Assembly: GCF_025370755.1 (NCBI RefSeq)
Contig: NZ_JAMXFC010000043.1
Span: forward strand, 1 to 48,486
Direction: 5' to 3'
Length of the DNA stretch: 48,486 bases
DNA from: Laspinema sp. D2d
GTDB lineage: Bacteria > Cyanobacteriota > Cyanobacteriia > Cyanobacteriales > Laspinemataceae
This document shows, piece after piece, positions 44,897 through 48,486 of this stretch. Positions within the stretch are counted from its first letter, which is position 1. Each line of letters starts with the position of its first letter. A program made the translations under genes and the position numbers. The notes beneath the pieces were generated by a model. The model was not told the origin of the DNA. It ran no database searches and saw only the letters and a program-made list of their open reading frames with translations.

Positions 44897-44939
44897 CTTG
44901 GGCGGTTTCAGTGACTTTTTAACTCAGTACAATTAAACT

Positions 44940-45233
44940 ATGATGCCTTATTTCATTCAAATTGTCACCCCAGAAGCCAATTATCACCTCCACATCCTCT
45001 ACAGTAATGGAACGGTTATTGGGATTGACTTTTCCCCATTTATTGAGCGTGGTGGAGTGGTTTACAGATTATCCGATACGGCCTTCTTTTCACAAATCAA
45101 ATGTTCAAAAGACGGTCGCTTTATTGAGTGGCCGGGAGAAATTAACTTTTGTGCTGATGCCTTATGGTTTCAAGCTCATCCTGATGATAAACCCTTTATT
45201 GCTTCATCTTCAGCAGCATCTAAAGCCTTATAA
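44940..45233 (+). CDS. DUF2442 domain-containing protein
   Basis: A 97-residue protein of the small DUF2442 family (beta-strand-rich), with FIQIVTPEANYHLHILYSNG, VIGIDFSPFIERGGV and CSKDGRFIEWPGEINFCADAL. An overlapping frame from 44962 is a shadow. It often occurs next to DUF4160 proteins in putative toxin-antitoxin pairs, but no DUF4160 gene lies here. A 43-base divergent spacer separates it from dut, so the two starts share promoter space. The start has two Met codons in a row. Confidence 0.8.
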   Translation: MMPYFIQIVTPEANYHLHILYSNGTVIGIDFSPFIERGGVVYRLSDTAFFSQIKCSKDGRFIEWPGEINFCADALWFQAHPDDKPFIASSSAASKAL

Positions 45234-45317
45234 ACCGATGATTTTAACCTGGATTTATTAGTATTTTCTGCCTCAAACTGTTACTATGAATAGAAACGAT
45301 TGGATAGCTCAAAATTA

Positions 45318-45860
45318 ATGGAACTGGAAGAACTGAGACCAACATGGGATGAATATTTTATCATGTTGGCAAAATTGGCGGCGATGCGATCAACTTGCCT
45401 TGCTTTTCCTGTGGGTGCAGTGATTGTTAAAAATAAGCAGGTTGTAGCAACGGGTTATAATGGTTCCCCGTCGGGTACGGCCCATTGTACGGCGCAGGGA
45501 TACTGTTATCCCGGATTGAGTAGCTGTGCAGAAAGTAAGTCTTTGCCTTCTCGGGCGGTTCATGCGGAAGCGAATGCGATCGCCCAAGCGGCTAAACATG
45601 GAATTTCCACTGAAGGATCCAGCATTTATGTCACTCTGGAACCTTGTTTATCTTGCTTAAAATTAATTATTTCTGCCGGAATTCATGAAGTGTTTTTCGA
45701 GACCGGATTTAACAGTGGAAACAGCCTGTTAGTGCGAGATTCGTTTATTCAGGATGGGTTAGTTACCCTCAAACAAATTCATATTTCTGAGGCGATCGCC
45801 CAAAAAGCTGCCACCTTTCTGATCAACCCAACCTCTGTAGCCAACCAATCCCTCATCTAA
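45318..45860 (+). CDS. Deoxycytidylate deaminase (dCMP deaminase)
   Basis: About 180 residues from the ATG at 45318 (MELEELRPTWDEYF); the frame extends to a TTG at 45300. Zinc and catalytic motifs are RAVHAEANAIAQAA (H-A-E) and TLEPCLSCLKLI (P-C-x-x-C). The N-terminus RPTWDEYF-x4-AKLAAMRSTC matches dCMP deaminase more than other CDA-superfamily members. It converts dCMP to dUMP, the substrate of ThyX. The gene is 67 bases after the DUF2442 gene on the same strand. An inserted cysteine-rich loop (CTAQGYCYPGLSSC) lies at the usual extra-zinc or substrate-loop position. Confidence 0.9.
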   Translation: MELEELRPTWDEYFIMLAKLAAMRSTCLAFPVGAVIVKNKQVVATGYNGSPSGTAHCTAQGYCYPGLSSCAESKSLPSRAVHAEANAIAQAAKHGISTEGSSIYVTLEPCLSCLKLIISAGIHEVFFETGFNSGNSLLVRDSFIQDGLVTLKQIHISEAIAQKAATFLINPTSVANQSLI

Positions 45861-45913
45861 AAGAATTAAGAATTAAGAGTTAGCCCCCCATTAATTCTTA
45901 ATTCTTGCCTGTC

Positions 45914-46450
45914 CTACGGACGATGACTGCGGCGAATTTCAGTGATTTGGTCCGCTAATTCTAAAATTGGTTGGGGCATATTCGGTCCCGTTAAAATAAT
46001 ATCAACGTGACTCGGGCGTTTTTCTAAAAATTTTAAAACTTCCGCTTCGGGGATCAAGCCAAAACTAATGGCTACACTCAACTCATCCAGAACGACGAGA
46101 GAATATTTTCCTTCAAAAACCACTTGTTGGGTATAGTCCCATAATTTTCGCAGAGAACCGGCCTCAATTTCATCTAACTCCGGCGTATCAATGCAGCGAG
46201 GTAAGTCACAACGAACCCAATCCAGGTTTTGGCCGAGTTGAACCGGGGCCTCTGGACCCTGACCGATTCCTCCCTTGAGAAACTGGACGACCAGGACCGG
46301 GGTCCCCTGACCCGAAATTCTTAGGGCCTGGGCCATAACACTGGTAAAAAAGTTGCGATGGCTGCTGGTAAAAACTTGTAGCAACCCCTCCACGGCGTAG
46401 GGTAGACGACAAGGCGTATCGAGAGTGGGACTTTCTAGCTGTGCAATCAT
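45914..46450 (-). CDS. CobO/BtuR-like P-loop-fold protein without a Walker A motif
   Basis: A 178-residue protein aligning along its whole length with ATP:corrinoid adenosyltransferase CobO/BtuR: LLQVFTSS, TPVLVVQFLKGGIGQGPEA, LDWVRCDL, LVVLDELSVAISFGLIP, DIILTGPNMPQPILELADQITEIRR. But the glycine/lysine P-loop (GDGKGKTTA in CobO) is replaced by SSHRNFFTS (residues 29-37). The Walker B DE is kept. This replacement is, as I recall it, shared by cyanobacterial homologues, so it may be a distinct paralogue with another activity. It is not clear whether it makes adenosylcobalamin. Confidence 0.8.
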   Translation of the reverse strand: MIAQLESPTLDTPCRLPYAVEGLLQVFTSSHRNFFTSVMAQALRISGQGTPVLVVQFLKGGIGQGPEAPVQLGQNLDWVRCDLPRCIDTPELDEIEAGSLRKLWDYTQQVVFEGKYSLVVLDELSVAISFGLIPEAEVLKFLEKRPSHVDIILTGPNMPQPILELADQITEIRRSHRP

Positions 46451-46712
46451 TGTGGCAATATTTCCGATGGGTGACGAAACCGAAAAGATAGACCGATAGA
46501 CTGCCAGGAAGTGAATTCGGGCAATCCCATCAAGTCAATATGTAGTGTTTGGTAACCCGATTATGCCACGAAAAAACACTAAATGTACAAAATCCCGCGA
46601 AATGCCCGAGGCGTGGGAACTTGGGACAAAGTTAGGGAGAAATTAAGATTTATTCCCTGAGAAGGGTAACAGTGGTAGAGTCTATTTTGGGCCAACATGA
46701 GGAGTTTTTGTC

Positions 46713-47300
46713 GTGAGATTGGTAATTCTGGGAGGGCCAGGAGCAGGAAAGGGGACCCAGGCGAGTCAGCTATGCAGTCGCCTGAATATTCCTTGCATTT
46801 CAACCGGGGAAATCCTGTTTAAGGCGATCGCCGCCCAAACTGAATTAGGCAGGCAGGCGCAACCTTATGCAGAACGTGGGGAACTGGTCCCGGACCCCAT
46901 CATGATTGAATTTATTCGCGAACAGTTAACCCAACCCTATACACAAAACGGGTGGTTACTCGATGGTTATCCCCGCACCTCATTCCAAGCGGAAGAACTG
47001 GATTTTTTACTGGAATCCTTGCAGCAGACCCTAGATTGGGCGATTTGGCTGAACGTATCCGATGCGGAGTTAATGCGCCGGTCCCTAGAGCGATCGCAGG
47101 CGAAACCGGAAAGAGGGCGTCCCGATGACGAACCGGAATTTCTGCGTCGTCGGATCCAGTTATTCCAAGAACGCACGACTCCCATCTTGGACTACTACAA
47201 CTATGGCGATCGCCTCCTCACCCTCGATGGCGATCGGCCCTCGACAGAAATCCATAAAGAAATCTGGAAAACGGTCAACCCTAACAAAACGCAATCCTAA
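46713..47300 (+). CDS. adk: Adenylate kinase
   Basis: A 195-residue protein with a GTG start and GAGG ribosome-binding site. The P-loop [10 protein letters not shown] is at residues 7-16, the NMP-binding region [18 protein letters not shown] follows, and the LID is short (no zinc). [18 protein letters not shown] contains the conserved DGYPR. It interconverts AMP, ADP and ATP. Only two bases separate its stop from the rph start, indicating translational coupling. Cyanobacteria usually have a second adk in the ribosomal protein operon; this one appears to be an additional copy, which is inference. Confidence 0.9.
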   Translation: MRLVILGGPGAGKGTQASQLCSRLNIPCISTGEILFKAIAAQTELGRQAQPYAERGELVPDPIMIEFIREQLTQPYTQNGWLLDGYPRTSFQAEELDFLLESLQQTLDWAIWLNVSDAELMRRSLERSQAKPERGRPDDEPEFLRRRIQLFQERTTPILDYYNYGDRLLTLDGDRPSTEIHKEIWKTVNPNKTQS

Positions 47301-47302
47301 TC

Positions 47303-48034
47303 ATGATTTGGCAGCGTCCCGATGGCCGAGAACCGGCACAACTGCGTCCGATTCGGTTTGAAAAAGACTTTACCCGCTTTGCGAACAGTTCCGTCCTGAC
47401 CCGTTGTGGCGATACCCAGGTCCTCTGTACCGTCACCATCGAACCCGGAGTCCCTCGATTCCTTGCTAATCAAGGCAGTGGCTGGTTAACCGCAGAATAT
47501 CGAATGCTTCCCGGTGCCACCCCCCAACGGCAATCCCGAGAATTCATGAAACTGTCGGGACGCACCCAAGAGATTCAACGCCTCATCGGGCGCAGTTTAC
47601 GCGCGGCACTGGATTTAAAAGCACTGGGAGAACGGACAATTCTGATTGATGCCGATGTCCTCCAAGCCGATGCCGGAACCCGAACCACATCGATTACCGG
47701 GGGATTTGTGGCCCTAGCCTTGGCGATCGAGAAACTGGTGCAAACCGGAGAGTTAGAACAATCGCCCATTTGTCGCCAAGTCGCCGCTGTTTCCGTGGGG
47801 TTATTTGAGGGTGAACCCTATCTGGACCTCAACTACCCGGAAGATGTGGCAGCAGATATTGATTTTAATGTGGTGATGAGCGATGGGTTGGATATTCTGG
47901 AATTACAAGGAACTGCCGAAGCAGGCAGTTTTAATCGCACCGAACTCAACCGCATTTTAGATATGGCTGAATCCGGAATTCAGGAATTAGTCGCCGCACA
48001 AAAACAGGCCATTTATGGGGGGAACAACGGGTAA
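47303..48034 (+). CDS. rph: Ribonuclease PH
   Basis: A 243-residue protein of the RNase PH family. It has [20 protein letters not shown] near the N-terminus, [55 protein letters not shown] (phosphate-binding/active site) and [20 protein letters not shown]. It removes 3' extensions of tRNA precursors phosphorolytically and is a hexamer in the cytoplasm. It starts two bases after adk, forming an operon with it. Confidence 0.96.
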   Translation: MIWQRPDGREPAQLRPIRFEKDFTRFANSSVLTRCGDTQVLCTVTIEPGVPRFLANQGSGWLTAEYRMLPGATPQRQSREFMKLSGRTQEIQRLIGRSLRAALDLKALGERTILIDADVLQADAGTRTTSITGGFVALALAIEKLVQTGELEQSPICRQVAAVSVGLFEGEPYLDLNYPEDVAADIDFNVVMSDGLDILELQGTAEAGSFNRTELNRILDMAESGIQELVAAQKQAIYGGNNG

Positions 48035-48074
48035 AATTATTTATTTTTGATTATCAACTGATTGATTGATCATA

Positions 48075-48275
48075 ATGCCTAACGATGAATTGTTGGATGA
48101 ATATGACTTTTCCCAATTAAGCGGAGGGGTCCGGGGAAAATATGTCGAGCGTTATCAACAAGGAACGAATTTGGTCCTGCTAGATCCAGATGTAGCCCGT
48201 GCGTTCCCAACCCAGGAATCGGTGAATGAAGCCTTGCGGTTATTGATTCAAATTTCTGAACGTCTACGAGAGTAA
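48075..48275 (+). CDS. Orphan antitoxin-like small protein, 66 aa
   Basis: The ATG at 48075 gives MPNDELLDEYDFSQL then GGVRGKYVERYQQGTNLVLL and a C-terminal DPDVARAFPTQESVNEALR-type segment. This compact layout (charged N-terminus, GGVRGKYV-x2-Y-x2-GTN, then a helix for dimerisation) is a common cyanobacterial small family often found near VapC- or RelE-like toxins. No toxin lies downstream before the window end. A TTG at 48066 would add three residues. It starts 40 bases after rph and may belong to the adk-rph transcript. The antitoxin function is inference. Confidence 0.6.
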   Translation: MPNDELLDEYDFSQLSGGVRGKYVERYQQGTNLVLLDPDVARAFPTQESVNEALRLLIQISERLRE

Positions 48276-48381
48276 AGGGTGTTTAATAGTCAGTCAGTTT
48301 AAATTGTAAATCTCATAGAGTTTTCCCATATTGCCGCAGTACCGGAGGAAGGGAAAACAGCGATTGTTGTTGTTGGATAAA

Positions 48382-48486
48382 AGAGGCGTTGCACATCTAT
48401 GGTATGATAAGGAGGTAGCCTCTACCTCTAGAAAATATGATTTGTCCTAAGTGTCAGTCCAGCAATATCAGTAAAAATGGCGTGAA
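48382..48486 (+). mobile_element. Left end of an IS1-type insertion sequence (cut by window edge)
   Basis: The stretch from about 48382 (AGAGGCGTTGCACATCTATG) contains a palindrome GAGGTAG-CCT-CTACCTC at 48412-48428, and the transposase start follows at 48437. The exact left inverted repeat and the target duplication cannot be fixed because the right end is outside the window. Confidence 0.4.
48437..48486 (+). CDS. IS1-family transposase, N-terminus (partial)
   Basis: The ATG at 48437 opens MICPKCQSSNISKNGV before the window ends. The C-P-x-C-x(n)-K-N-G pattern is the zinc-ribbon start of IS1-type InsA-like transposases found in cyanobacteria. The remainder, including any InsB frameshift, is out of view. 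Confidence 0.65.
   Translation, partial: MICPKCQSSNISKNGV

Overview
The window comes from a cyanobacterium, most likely a filamentous non-heterocystous (Oscillatoriales-type) genome. The evidence is the very frequent GCGATCGC-type octamer (HIP1), biliverdin reductase next to a plant-type ferredoxin, a myxoxanthophyll-type CrtD, a GUN4-domain protein, cyanobacterium-restricted families (DUF1350, DUF1574, the Npun_R2479-type HD protein) and a cyanobacterial PEP carboxylase. Genus cannot be set from sequence reading alone. The window is chromosomal housekeeping sequence with islands of decay and lineage-specific genes.

Layout. 1-1510 is a patch of gene debris: an IS701-type transposase N-terminus with an in-frame stop, the first 28 or so codons of a Uma2-like gene, and a nuclease-like gene broken by a stop and a frameshift. 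1784-4403 carries a DUF1350 hydrolase-like gene, an HTH/GrpE-like fusion, Dps and sulfiredoxin (oxidative stress). 4730-8989 carries a SpoIID/LytB-type exported protein, ferredoxin, biliverdin reductase and a YbjN-like protein. 9085-12006 has a membrane pentapeptide-repeat protein and a Ser/Thr kinase fused to GUN4. 12185-17539 is one very long acidic repeat protein (about 1784 aa) preceded by about 1.6 kb of AT-rich non-coding DNA. 19211-22700 is gcvH-gcvP. 23058-29997 has an LRR-like protein, an M16 peptidase, a STAS protein, CrtD and an unknown two-helix membrane protein. 30085-33405 is a DUF1574 protein. ppc follows at 35064 behind about 1 kb of non-coding DNA with a foldable element.

39548-45860 is the most coherent and interesting part. 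It holds an HD-domain protein, a thymidylate-synthase-fold pseudoenzyme fused to two copies of a DUF1599-like domain, ThyX split by a 386-residue HNH intein inside its signature motif, dUTPase, a DUF2442 protein and dCMP deaminase. Dut and dCMP deaminase both make dUMP, the ThyX substrate, so this is a dTMP-supply neighbourhood. The ThyA-like protein appears to lack the catalytic cysteine and is a candidate regulatory or otherwise undescribed component.

45914-48486 has a CobO/BtuR-like protein without a recognisable Walker A motif, adk-rph in tight succession, an orphan antitoxin-like small protein, and the first codons of an IS1-type transposase cut by the window edge. Several palindromic REP-like elements and two related G-rich minisatellites lie between genes. 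No tRNA, rRNA or CRISPR array was seen.
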